Source of the DNA: CAYZBM01 sp964476705
GTDB lineage: Bacteria > Pseudomonadota > Alphaproteobacteria > Rickettsiales > UBA6187
Direction: 5' to 3'
NCBI GenBank assembly: GCA_964476705.1
Contig: CAYZBM010000047.1
Coordinates: 1-16,152 of the forward strand
DNA length: 16,152 nucleotides
Position 1 is the stretch's first letter, and every line of letters starts with the position of its first letter. A program made the position numbers and the translations under genes. The notes below the pieces were generated by a model. That model saw nothing but the letters and a program-made list of their open reading frames with translations, was not told the origin of the DNA and did not search any database. Positions 7,234 through 15,274 of this stretch are shown piece after piece.

Positions 7234-8325
7234 ATGTTATATAAATTATTTTTGTCATTAGCAGGGGAGTATAGTTTTTTAAACATTTTCCGTTATATTA
7301 CTTTTAGAAGTATTGGGGCTATTGCTACTTCTTTGATGATTTGTTTTATTTATGGCTCAAATATTATTACCTGGTTAAAGGCTAAACAACAACAAGGCCA
7401 GCCAATTAGAGAAAATGGTCCGCAAAGTCATTTAATTAGCAAAAAAGGTACGCCAACTATGGGTGGCCTAATGATGTTTATTTCATTTTTTATCTCAATA
7501 TTATTATGGGCCGATTTAAGTAATCATTATGTTTGGATAGTTTTATTTGTGACTTCTGGTTTTGGCTTTATTGGTTTTATGGATGATTATTTAAAAGTTA
7601 CCAAGAAAAATACCAAAGGTGTATCTGCAAAACTAAAATTAGTTAGCCAGTTTGTTATAGCTGTAGTTGCGGCAATTTGGATTCAAAAAATAGCGGATCC
7701 TAATACGGCAAATAATTTATTATTTCCTTTCTTTAAAAATCTAACTCTTGATTTAGGATTGTTTTATTTACCATTTGCAATGTTGGTTATGATTGGTGCT
7801 TCAAACGCAGTAAATTTAACTGATGGTTTAGATGGTTTAGCTATTGTTCCTATCATGATAGCTACAGCTTGTTTTGCTTTAATTTCTTATCTAATTGGAC
7901 ATATAAAATTTTCGGAATATCTACAAATTCATTTTATTAACGGCAGTGGCGAGCTTGCAGTAGTTTGCTCGGCTATAATAGGAGCTGGGTTAGGTTTTTT
8001 ATGGTACAATGCGCCACCTGCTAAAATTTTTATGGGTGATACCGGCAGTCTTGCTTTAGGTGGAACCTTAGGTGCTATTAGTGTTATTATTAAACAAGAA
8101 ATAGTGTTGGCAATAATTGGTGGTTTATTTGTGATTGAAGCAGTATCAGTAATAATTCAAGTAGGTTATTTTAAATTAACTGGCGGGAAAAGATTTTTTG
8201 GTATGGCGCCTATTCATCATCATTTTGAAAAAAAAGGCTGGTCAGAACCAACAGTGGTAATTAGATTTTGGATTATTGCGGTTATTTTCGCTCTGATCGG
8301 TTTAAGCACATTAAAATTGAGATAG
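7234..8325 (+). CDS. mraY: Phospho-MurNAc-pentapeptide translocase MraY
   Basis: 363 residues, about ten membrane segments. Transfers phospho-MurNAc-pentapeptide from UDP to undecaprenyl phosphate, making lipid I on the inner face of the membrane. Diagnostic motifs are all present: PTMGG near residue 75-78, FMDDYLK (115-121) with the paired aspartates, NAVNLTDGLDGL (191-202), FMGDTGS (266-272) with the catalytic-site aspartate, and APIHHHFE (325-332) on the cytoplasmic loop. The 63-base gap from murF holds only the ribosome binding site. murD follows 7 bases after the stop. Confidence 0.97.
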   Translation: MLYKLFLSLAGEYSFLNIFRYITFRSIGAIATSLMICFIYGSNIITWLKAKQQQGQPIRENGPQSHLISKKGTPTMGGLMMFISFFISILLWADLSNHYVWIVLFVTSGFGFIGFMDDYLKVTKKNTKGVSAKLKLVSQFVIAVVAAIWIQKIADPNTANNLLFPFFKNLTLDLGLFYLPFAMLVMIGASNAVNLTDGLDGLAIVPIMIATACFALISYLIGHIKFSEYLQIHFINGSGELAVVCSAIIGAGLGFLWYNAPPAKIFMGDTGSLALGGTLGAISVIIKQEIVLAIIGGLFVIEAVSVIIQVGYFKLTGGKRFFGMAPIHHHFEKKGWSEPTVVIRFWIIAVIFALIGLSTLKLR

Positions 8326-8332
8326 TTATATT

Positions 8333-9724
8333 ATGATTGTAGCAAATTATTTAAAAAATAAAAAAGTAGCAGTATTTGGTTTAGCTAGATCTGGAATTGC
8401 GGCTGTTGAATCTTTAATTGCGGCAGAAGCAATTATTTATGCTTATGACGATAATAGGAATTCTTTAAATAGCCTTAAAAAAAAATCATATAAAGATTTA
8501 TATCTTGTGCACCCAAGTACTTGGAATTGGGATGCTTTGGAATGTTTAGTTTTAAGTCCAGGAGTTCCACTTACTCATCCAGAACCTAATTATGTAGTTA
8601 AGCTAGCAAATCAACATAATTGTAAAATTATTAGTGATAATGAAGTTTTATATCTTTCTTATCCAGATAATATCTATTATGCCATTACCGGAACTAATGG
8701 TAAATCGACCACTACTAGCTTAATTTATCATATTTTAAAAGTTGCGGATAAAGACGTTCAAATTGGAGGTAATATAGGAATTGGTTCTCTATCACTAAAT
8801 GCTCCATCTGCAGAAGGTATTTTTGTTTTAGAATTATCATCATTCCAATTAGATTTAGCTGTTGAGAGTCATGTAGATGTTTCAATTATTTTAAATATTA
8901 CCAAAGATCATATTGACCGGCATGGAGATATGAGCGGTTATATTAAAGCTAAGAAAAGAATTTTTAATCATCAAGGTGCAAAAGATTTAGCAGTAATAGG
9001 TGTTGATGATAATTATTCTTTAGATATTTATAATGAACTTAAAAGCATCAATAAAATTGGGAATATTATTCCTATATCTAGTAAAAAAAGAGTATCTGGA
9101 GGAGTATCCGTTTTAGATGGAATTCTTTATGATGATATCAAGGGTAAAAATATAGAAGTTCCTATTGGGAATTTATCAAGCTTAAAAGGAGTTCATAATG
9201 CACAAAATATTGCGGCAGCTTTTGCAGCAGTTAGTTATCATAATATAGATAGTAATACTATAATTAAGGCCTTAAATAGTTTTGTTGGGCTTGATCATCG
9301 TATGCAATATATCAAGACTTTAAATGGCGTTGATTTTTATAATGATAGTAAGGCAACTAATGCTGACGCTACCGAAAAAGCTTTAACTATTTCTCAGCAT
9401 ATTTATTGGATTATTGGTGGTGTACCTAAAGAAGGTGGTATAGAAAGTTTATCGACTTATTTTCCAAACATATCCCATGCTTATATAATAGGTAAAGCAC
9501 AAGAAGAATTTAGTAAAACTTTAGACAATAAAGTTCCTTATACCTTAGCCAATACTCTTAACATAGCTATAAATGAGGCTTATGACGCAGCTTTAAATTC
9601 TGGTCATAAAGATGCAATAGTTTTATTGTCGCCAGCTTGTGCTTCTTTTGATCAATTTAAAAGTTTTGAACATCGGGGTGCGGAATTTGTTAAAATTGTA
9701 AATAATCTCATGGAAAATAAATAA
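8333..9724 (+). CDS. murD: UDP-MurNAc-L-Ala:D-Glu ligase MurD
   Basis: 463 residues, normal for MurD. Adds D-glutamate to UDP-MurNAc-L-alanine with ATP in the cytoplasm. The N-terminal Rossmann-like domain starts VAVFGLARSG (12-21), followed by LVLSPGVP (72-79). The central ATPase domain has P-loop GTNGKST (120-126), the metal-binding LELSSFQL, and NITKDHIDRHG. The C-terminal domain has DHRMQ and FYNDSKATNADAT. The ATG lies 7 bases after mraY, without a strong Shine-Dalgarno sequence, so reinitiation or coupling is likely. ftsW starts 3 bases after the stop. Confidence 0.97.
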   Translation: MIVANYLKNKKVAVFGLARSGIAAVESLIAAEAIIYAYDDNRNSLNSLKKKSYKDLYLVHPSTWNWDALECLVLSPGVPLTHPEPNYVVKLANQHNCKIISDNEVLYLSYPDNIYYAITGTNGKSTTTSLIYHILKVADKDVQIGGNIGIGSLSLNAPSAEGIFVLELSSFQLDLAVESHVDVSIILNITKDHIDRHGDMSGYIKAKKRIFNHQGAKDLAVIGVDDNYSLDIYNELKSINKIGNIIPISSKKRVSGGVSVLDGILYDDIKGKNIEVPIGNLSSLKGVHNAQNIAAAFAAVSYHNIDSNTIIKALNSFVGLDHRMQYIKTLNGVDFYNDSKATNADATEKALTISQHIYWIIGGVPKEGGIESLSTYFPNISHAYIIGKAQEEFSKTLDNKVPYTLANTLNIAINEAYDAALNSGHKDAIVLLSPACASFDQFKSFEHRGAEFVKIVNNLMENK

Positions 9725-9727
9725 TAT

Positions 9728-10888
9728 ATGGCCTTTGATCGTAGTAAAAAAAGTATTTTTATTTCCTGGTGGTGGACCGTAGATAAATTACTATTATTGG
9801 CCTTAGGATTTTTAATCGGTTTTGGGGTAATGATGGTGGCAACAGCTAGCCCTGCAGTATCAGAAAGAATAGGGTCGGGGAGTTTTTATTTTGTTAAAAA
9901 ACAGGCGGCCTTTTTAGCTATGGGATTGGTTATAATGTTCTTTATTTCACTCATGCCGAGTTTGTGGATCAGAAGATTTTGTATTTTGGGTTTTTCCTTA
10001 GGTATTTTAAGTTTAATTCTTTTATTATTTGTTGGTGAAGAATTAAATGGAGCGACTAGATGGTTATCAATTGCAGGAATGTCTCTGCAGCCTTCAGAAT
10101 TTGTTAAGCCATTATTTATAGTTGTAAATGCCTGGGTTTTATCTCTTGATAATGTGAATAAAAGTTTATTATCTTTCAAATATTCAATTACCATTTATAT
10201 TTTATTTATTTCTTTATTAATTCTGCAGCCAGACTTTGGGATGACAGTAGTTGTATCTTCAGTTTGGGCGGTGCAAGTATTTTTGGCTGGTCTTTCTTTA
10301 TTGTGGATTGTTATTCTAGCGGGCCTTGCAGTTATTGGAGTCTTTGGTGCTTATACCTTTTTGCCTCATGTTACAGCTCGTATTGATACTTTTTTTGCCA
10401 AAAAAGATGTAGGGGATGCAGGTTATCAGGTGCAAAAATCCTTGGAAGCTTTTTATAGTGGAGGTATAACCGGGCGCGGTCCATGGGAAGGTATAGTTAA
10501 GCAAAAATTACCTGATGCTCATACCGATTTTATTTTTGCGGTAGTTGGTGAGGAATTTGGAGCTATTGTTTGTATGTTAGTTGCTTGTGTATTTGCTTTT
10601 ATTGCTCTACGTGGATTACGCCATGCTTATAACGAAAATGATAATTTTATAGCTTTTGCTGTTTCTGGATTAGTTTTACAATTTTCTTTGCAAGCTATGG
10701 TTAATATGGGTGTTTCCTTGCAGCTAATTCCGGCAAAAGGAATGACTTTACCTTTTATTAGTTATGGCGGCTCTTCAATGATTGCGATATGTATGATGAT
10801 GGGGATAGTTTTAGCTTTAACTAGAAAACGTTATGGTGTAGCATCAACTAATAAAACTCCAGTAACTTTAAAATCTTTTGTTAACTAA
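9728..10888 (+). CDS. ftsW: Septal peptidoglycan glycosyltransferase FtsW (SEDS family)
   Basis: 386 residues with about ten membrane segments, the first at about 20-40. FtsW polymerises lipid II into septal glycan in partnership with FtsI. Motifs: NGATRW (107-112), QPSEFVK (121-127), QPDFG (167-171), and the extracellular PDAHTDFIF segment with the conserved catalytic aspartate at 267, then VGEEFG and ISYGGSS near the C-terminus. RodA is the alternative SEDS protein; the position between murD and murG and the FtsI upstream favour FtsW. An 11-base gap separates it from murG. Confidence 0.96.
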   Translation: MAFDRSKKSIFISWWWTVDKLLLLALGFLIGFGVMMVATASPAVSERIGSGSFYFVKKQAAFLAMGLVIMFFISLMPSLWIRRFCILGFSLGILSLILLLFVGEELNGATRWLSIAGMSLQPSEFVKPLFIVVNAWVLSLDNVNKSLLSFKYSITIYILFISLLILQPDFGMTVVVSSVWAVQVFLAGLSLLWIVILAGLAVIGVFGAYTFLPHVTARIDTFFAKKDVGDAGYQVQKSLEAFYSGGITGRGPWEGIVKQKLPDAHTDFIFAVVGEEFGAIVCMLVACVFAFIALRGLRHAYNENDNFIAFAVSGLVLQFSLQAMVNMGVSLQLIPAKGMTLPFISYGGSSMIAICMMMGIVLALTRKRYGVASTNKTPVTLKSFVN

Positions 10889-10899
10889 CGGTTATAATT

Positions 10900-11997
10900 A
10901 TGGCGGACTTGGTATTAAACAATAAATGTATTTTTATTTCGGCAGGTGGTACTGGAGGGCATGTTTTTCCAGCAACTTCTTTAGCTAAAGTTTTACAAGA
11001 ACAAGGCTATAAAATTGTTTTTATTACCGATAAAAGGCAAGAATCTTTTGTTTCACTTAACTGCGATGTTGAGATAATCGATGTAGTTTCTTTAAGTGGT
11101 GGATTAATTAAGAAAATTCGGGGTTTATATTATTTAGTTCGAAGTATGTTGCAATTAAAAAAAATCTTTTCTAGGTATAATCCAGATCTAGTAGTAACTT
11201 TTGGCGGCTATACTTCTTTTCCTACTTTGCTTATGGCAAAAATTAAAGATATAAAAATTATCTTACATGAACAAAATTCAGTTTTAGGTAAAGTAAATAG
11301 AATAATGGCTGAGGTTGCAAATAAAGTGGCCTTGGGTTTTGAAGAAACCTTGAAGATAGAAGAAAAATATAAAGATAAATTAGTTTATGTAGGTAATCCT
11401 GTAAGACCGGAAATAAAAAATTTCTGTAATATAGCATTTCCCGAAAATGATCTTGAGTTTAATATTTTGGTTATAGGTGGTTCACAGGGAGCTAAAATAT
11501 TTAGTAGAATTATACCTAAAGCTATGTTGATGCTTTCTTTAGAAGATAAAAAAATAGTTAATATTGTTCAGCAATGTCGCAAAGAAGATGTTGAGCAGGT
11601 AAAAAAAACTTATTTGAGAATTAATGTTAAGGCTGAAGTTTCTTCATTTTTTGATAATATGGGCGAACGTTTTGCTAAAGCTCATTTAGTTATAAGTAGA
11701 GCAGGGGCCTCAACTATTGCCGAATTAACAGTGGTAGGAAGAGCAGCTCTTTTAGTTCCTTATAAAATTGCGAGTGATAATCATCAATTATATAATGCTA
11801 GATTTTTAGGCAGTAAAAACGCAGCCTTTATAATTGAGGAGGATAATTTTGATCCTGAAATATTATTTAAATATGTAAGTAATTTTATTAAAAATAAAGA
11901 CAGCTTAAAAATAATGGCGCAAAATGCAGCTAAACTTTCTATTGTTGATTCAGATTTAAAAATGGCTGAGTTGGTTTCGGCCGAGATTTCCAAATGA
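10900..11997 (+). CDS. murG: Lipid II synthase MurG (UDP-GlcNAc transferase)
   Basis: 365 residues, family GT28. Transfers GlcNAc from UDP-GlcNAc to lipid I at the inner membrane face, making lipid II. Motifs: glycine-rich GGTGGH (16-21) near the N-terminus, TFGGYTSFP (100-108), HEQN (123-126), GNPVR (165-169), second glycine loop GGSQGA (193-198), and SRAGASTIAEL in the UDP-GlcNAc-binding C-terminal half, followed by PYKIASDNHQ. It ends the dcw run in this window. In many alphaproteobacteria murC, murB, ddl and ftsQ come next; here a RidA-family gene follows after 48 bases. Confidence 0.97.
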   Translation: MADLVLNNKCIFISAGGTGGHVFPATSLAKVLQEQGYKIVFITDKRQESFVSLNCDVEIIDVVSLSGGLIKKIRGLYYLVRSMLQLKKIFSRYNPDLVVTFGGYTSFPTLLMAKIKDIKIILHEQNSVLGKVNRIMAEVANKVALGFEETLKIEEKYKDKLVYVGNPVRPEIKNFCNIAFPENDLEFNILVIGGSQGAKIFSRIIPKAMLMLSLEDKKIVNIVQQCRKEDVEQVKKTYLRINVKAEVSSFFDNMGERFAKAHLVISRAGASTIAELTVVGRAALLVPYKIASDNHQLYNARFLGSKNAAFIIEEDNFDPEILFKYVSNFIKNKDSLKIMAQNAAKLSIVDSDLKMAELVSAEISK

Positions 11998-12045
11998 ATT
12001 AAATATAATGCTATAAAAAATAATGAGAAAAAATAAGGAAAAAAT

Positions 12046-12507
12046 ATGCAAGTAAAAGATCGTTTAATTAAATTAGGAATTAATTTACCAAATGCGGCTG
12101 TGCCTGTGGCAAATTATGTACCATATACAATAAGTGGTAAGCAGATAATGATTTCTGGGCAAGTACCGATTGTAAATGGTAGTGTGGAGGGTAATACCGG
12201 TAAGATTGGTCTTGATCTTACCATTGAGCAAGGTAAAAAAATTGCCAGAATTTGTGGAATTAATCTTGTTGCACAAGTAAATAATGCAGTAAATGGTAAG
12301 TTAGATACTGTCAGATGTTTAAAGCTGGGAGTTTTTATCAACGCTGTGGATAATTTTGATGCGCATCCTGAAGTTGCTAATGGTGCATCTGATTTAATGG
12401 TTGAAGTATTTGGTGATAATGGTAAGCATGCCAGATCTTCCGTTGGAGTTGCCAGCCTTCCGCGTGGAGTTGCTGTGGAGATTGATGCGGTGTTTGAGAT
12501 TATTTAG
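12046..12507 (+). CDS. RidA family protein (YjgF/YER057c/UK114 fold)
   Basis: 153 residues, longer than classical RidA (about 128) and matching the YjgF-like endoribonuclease subfamily (Pfam PF14588). Signatures: APVANYVP-like segment (18-26), SGQVP (37-41), ANGASDLMVEVFG (111-123) and HARSSVGVASLPRGVAVE (128-145). Arg130 aligns with the arginine that in RidA holds the substrate carboxylate, so deaminase activity toward reactive enamine or imine intermediates is possible. Substrate and role are not determined for this subfamily. AAGGA at 12035-12039 lies 6 bases before the ATG. It follows murG in the same direction, and TATAAT at 12004-12009 could be a -10 of its own but lacks a matching -35. 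Its stop codon lies in the palindromic terminator. Confidence 0.88.
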   Translation: MQVKDRLIKLGINLPNAAVPVANYVPYTISGKQIMISGQVPIVNGSVEGNTGKIGLDLTIEQGKKIARICGINLVAQVNNAVNGKLDTVRCLKLGVFINAVDNFDAHPEVANGASDLMVEVFGDNGKHARSSVGVASLPRGVAVEIDAVFEII

Positions 12508-12561
12508 TCGGTTGTGAAAAAGTGTTTTTTTTATAAAAAACACTTTTTTCCCAACCGACTA
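12505..12561. terminator. Long palindromic bidirectional terminator between ridA and scoB
   Basis: Arms at 12505-12530 and 12535-12561 pair around a 4-base TTAT loop, with one T-C mismatch and one single-base bulge. The outer part is G/C-bearing (TAGTCGGTTG with CAACCGACTA). The inner part is an A-tract, GTG stem, and T-tract that work on either strand, as needed between two convergent genes. The ridA stop TAG (12505-12507) is the first three bases of the left arm. The outer arms are longer than a minimal terminator requires, which hints at a repeated palindromic element. Confidence 0.8.
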
Positions 12562-12597
12562 TATAAGAAAATAGAAGATAAAATAATGATTGTCAGT

Positions 12598-13227
12598 TTA
12601 TGATATAAACTCTGCAGTCGTCTTAGCCCTAATTTCATCAATAGTAACATCTGGGGCATGATCAACTAAATACATAACATCATCTTTAATATCAAAAACT
12701 GCAAGTTCGGTAATAATACGGTTTACAACTTTTTTGCCAGTTAAGGGTAGCGTGCATTTTTTAAGAATTTTGGATTCGCCGGTTTTGGTAGTATGTGCCA
12801 TAAGTACTACTACTCTTTTTACGCCAGCTACTAAATCCATAGCTCCACCCATACCTTTTACCATTTTGCCCGGTACTGTCCAATTAGCTAAATCACCATT
12901 TTCTGCAACTTCTAAGGCACCTAATATTGATAGATCAATATGCCCGCCTCGAATCATCGCAAAAGATTCGGCACTATTAAAAAATGAACCGCCTTTTAAT
13001 ATAGTTACAGTTTGTTTGCCGGCATTAATTAAGTCGGCATCTACCTCGTCATTTGTAGGAAATGGCCCTAGCCCCAACATGCCATTTTCGCTTTGTAAAG
13101 TTACATTAATTCCCTTAGGAATGTAATTGGCAACCATTGTTGGCATACCAATGCCTAAATTAACATAAAAACCATCTTTTAATTCTGTAGCTGCTATTTT
13201 ACAAATTTCTTCTTCGGTCCAAGGCAT
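12598..13227 (-). CDS. scoB: 3-oxoacid CoA-transferase subunit B
   Basis: 209 residues, normal for the beta subunit of succinyl-CoA:3-ketoacid CoA-transferase (family I). With ScoA it moves CoA from succinyl-CoA to acetoacetate (or the reverse) in the cytoplasm. The SENG signature at 46-49 contains the catalytic glutamate (Glu47) that forms the CoA thioester. Other family segments are YVNLGIGMP (21-29), GMLGLGPFP and AMIRGGHIDLSILGA. An AGAGAG ribosome binding site lies inside the end of scoA, and scoA stops 2 bases before the scoB ATG, so the two are translated together. An acetate CoA-transferase (AtoA) role is the main alternative; the sequence cannot separate the acyl specificity. Confidence 0.92.
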   Translation of the reverse strand: MPWTEEEICKIAATELKDGFYVNLGIGMPTMVANYIPKGINVTLQSENGMLGLGPFPTNDEVDADLINAGKQTVTILKGGSFFNSAESFAMIRGGHIDLSILGALEVAENGDLANWTVPGKMVKGMGGAMDLVAGVKRVVVLMAHTTKTGESKILKKCTLPLTGKKVVNRIITELAVFDIKDDVMYLVDHAPDVTIDEIRAKTTAEFIS

Positions 13228-13229
13228 GA

Positions 13230-13931
13230 TTATATACTCTCTCTTATGGTGCGGCGTTCAATTCTTTTTTCAAATTTAGGTCCTAAAAATATTCTATGAA
13301 CATATATACTAGGTGTGTGAATATTTTCAGGATCTAGTTCGCCAACTTCAACTATTTCTTCAACTTCTACCACTGTAACTTTAGCGGCTGTAGCCATAAT
13401 AGGATTAAAATTGCGAGCGGTTTTTCGATAAATTAAATTACCCTCTTTATCAGCTTTCCAAGCTTTAATTATAGCAAGATCAGCAAATAAACCTTGCTCC
13501 ATTACATATTCTGCACCATTAAAAGATCTGGTTTCTTTCCCATCTGCAACTATTGTACCCACTCCAGTTTTAGTATAAAAAGCTGGTATGCCAGCTCCCC
13601 CAGCTCTAATTCTTTCAGCTAAAGTTCCTTGGGGATTGAGTTCTAGTTCTAGCTCGCCATTAATATATTGCGATTCAAAAATCTTATTTTCACCAACATA
13701 AGATGAAATCATTTTTTTTATTTGCCGAGTTTGAAGTAATATTCCTAGGCCAAAATCATCAATTCCACAATTATTACTAATTACAGTAAGGTTTTTTATC
13801 CCGGAATCTCTTAAATAATTAATAGAATGCTCGGGAATTCCACATAGGCCAAATCCACCAGCCATTATTGTCATGTTATCTTTAAGTAGTCCATTTAGGG
13901 CTGACTTCGCGTCTTTATATAGCTTTTTCAA
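13230..13931 (-). CDS. scoA: 3-oxoacid CoA-transferase subunit A
   Basis: Alpha subunit of the family I CoA-transferase. The signature MTIMAGGFGLCGIP (20-33) forms part of the CoA-binding site; later GTLAERIRAGGAGIPAF, GVGT, and FNP-type segments also match. I place the start at the TTG at 13931 (233 residues, family-like MKKLYKDAKSAL). AAAAGG lies 7 bases upstream of it, and family members begin at this point. The frame stays open to a TTG at 13970, which would add 13 residues that do not look like the family and has no good ribosome binding site. A weak promoter may lie at 13969-13996 (TTGAAT, 16 bases, TAAATT on the minus strand). Confidence 0.9.
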   Translation of the reverse strand: MKKLYKDAKSALNGLLKDNMTIMAGGFGLCGIPEHSINYLRDSGIKNLTVISNNCGIDDFGLGILLQTRQIKKMISSYVGENKIFESQYINGELELELNPQGTLAERIRAGGAGIPAFYTKTGVGTIVADGKETRSFNGAEYVMEQGLFADLAIIKAWKADKEGNLIYRKTARNFNPIMATAAKVTVVEVEEIVEVGELDPENIHTPSIYVHRIFLGPKFEKRIERRTIRESI

Positions 13932-13938
13932 TATGATA

Positions 13939-13944
13939 CCTTTT
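13939..13944 (-). promoter_or_regulatory. Ribosome binding site that sets the scoA TTG start
   Basis: AAAAGG on the minus strand ends 7 bases before the TTG at 13931. It supports the shorter ScoA over the extended reading frame from 13970. Confidence 0.6.
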
Positions 13945-14045
13945 AAAAATACTTTTGAAAGTGTTAGCAATTTATCAGTCTTTCAAATTAATTCAACGTC
14001 AAAATAACTTTTTTTTCTGGCTTTAAGATTTTGTTAACATTTGTG

Positions 14046-14054
14046 TGGTACAAT
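14046..14054 (+). promoter_or_regulatory. Extended -10 promoter for the DUF2336 gene
   Basis: TGG followed directly by TACAAT (14049-14054) is an extended -10 element with one mismatch to TATAAT. No good -35 is present at 16-18 bases; TTGTTA at 14031-14036 is too close. Transcription would start near 14061, about 45 bases before the ATG at 14106. The whole scoA-DUF2336 intergenic region is about 170 bases and must serve both divergent genes. Confidence 0.4.
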
Positions 14055-14105
14055 GCCAAGCTCTATTTTGGGATTTAAGAAAAAACCGTATTGTGGATAG
14101 ATTGT

Positions 14106-15260
14106 ATGTCATTACTCAAAGATGTTGAAAGATTAAAAAAAACAGCTATGCCAGAGGTTAGAGAGTCAATAGCCAGTAAAATATCTGGTTATTATGCTAA
14201 TGGCTTATTTGATAGTAAAGAAGCTAGATTAGCTAGTGATATAATCAGGTTACTTTCTAAGGATTCAGAACTACAAGTACGTAAAATATTGGCAGAGAAT
14301 TTGCAGTGGCAAATTGATGTGCCTCGAGATATAGTTTTTGTCTTAGCTCAAGATGCAATAGATGTAGCTCTGCCGATACTTAAAAATTCAAAAGTTCTAT
14401 CTGATGAAGATTTAATATCACTCATAAAAAATATAACCGATTCAAGAGCTTTAGTTGCAATATCTCGTAGAGATGTGGTTACTATTCCGTTAGTTGATGC
14501 TCTAATTAAGGATAAAAATAGAGAAGTGGTAATTAATATATTAGTTAATAAAGGAACGGATATATCAGAATCTGCTTATAAAGCGATAATTAGTAATTTT
14601 GCCAAAGATAATAAAATTCTATTTTTACTTGCTGATCGTGGTGATTTACCTCTGAATATAGTGTACTCCTTATTTTCACTAGTAGATGAAGAAGTAAAAG
14701 AACAGCTTATAAGTATGTATAATATTAATGTTGATAATCAATATAAATTTAAAAATAATCAGGATAAAACTACCAAGGAAAATAATTTAACTAATGATTA
14801 TTCTGAAGTTATGCAAAAATTTTTATTAGCAAATAGCGATAGTAATCTTAAAAACAATAATTTACTGGTTAACCAATTATATAATTCTGGGCAACTTAAT
14901 CAATCTATAGTGCTTAAAGAATTATGTGAGGGTAATGTTAATTTTTTTGAAGTAGCTATAGCAAAACTTGCTAAAATTTCGTATTTTAATGCTACCGAAG
15001 TGGTGGCTGACTCGAATTTAGGTTTTTTTGAAGAAATCTGTCGTAAAGCTGAGATTCCAGCAAGTATTGCAGAAGCTATGTTTATCTTATTATTTTTTGC
15101 GGTTAAAACTTCAGAAAATAAATTATCAAAAGAAAATTATGCTAAATCATTACTCGAATATATTGTAAGTAATGGTTACGATCGTACAGTTTCGATGATG
15201 TCTTATATTATAGCTATTATTTGTAGAGAGAATAAGTTAGAGCAATTAATGGCTGGGTAG
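14106..15260 (+). CDS. DUF2336 domain-containing protein
   Basis: About 384 residues, predicted soluble, mostly alpha-helical. The first 110 residues resemble the HEAT-like start of the DUF2336 family (PF10098), common in alphaproteobacteria and of unknown biochemical function: ASKISGYYANGLF, then LQVRKILAENL, then VALPILKNSKVLSDEDL. A polar, Asn/Lys-rich linker at about residues 210-235 (NINVDNQYKFKNN) separates it from a more hydrophobic helical C-terminal half. I chose the ATG at 14106 because it gives a family-like MSLLKDVERL start with GGA 8 bases upstream. A TTG at 14091 would add five residues. The gene ends 14 bases from the end of the convergent yqgE. No membrane segment or enzyme motif is seen. 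Confidence 0.72.
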   Translation: MSLLKDVERLKKTAMPEVRESIASKISGYYANGLFDSKEARLASDIIRLLSKDSELQVRKILAENLQWQIDVPRDIVFVLAQDAIDVALPILKNSKVLSDEDLISLIKNITDSRALVAISRRDVVTIPLVDALIKDKNREVVINILVNKGTDISESAYKAIISNFAKDNKILFLLADRGDLPLNIVYSLFSLVDEEVKEQLISMYNINVDNQYKFKNNQDKTTKENNLTNDYSEVMQKFLLANSDSNLKNNNLLVNQLYNSGQLNQSIVLKELCEGNVNFFEVAIAKLAKISYFNATEVVADSNLGFFEEICRKAEIPASIAEAMFILLFFAVKTSENKLSKENYAKSLLEYIVSNGYDRTVSMMSYIIAIICRENKLEQLMAG

Positions 15261-15274
15261 AGAGTTTCTAATCC

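Noticed and set aside
9886..10504. Minus-strand reading frames of 102 and 62 residues inside ftsW
   Set aside because: They lie antisense to an intact SEDS protein, have no ribosome binding site and no recognisable motif.
12734..13126. A 130-residue + strand reading frame opposite scoB
   Set aside because: It is antisense to a well-supported gene with both motif and operon evidence, and its translation resembles no family I know.
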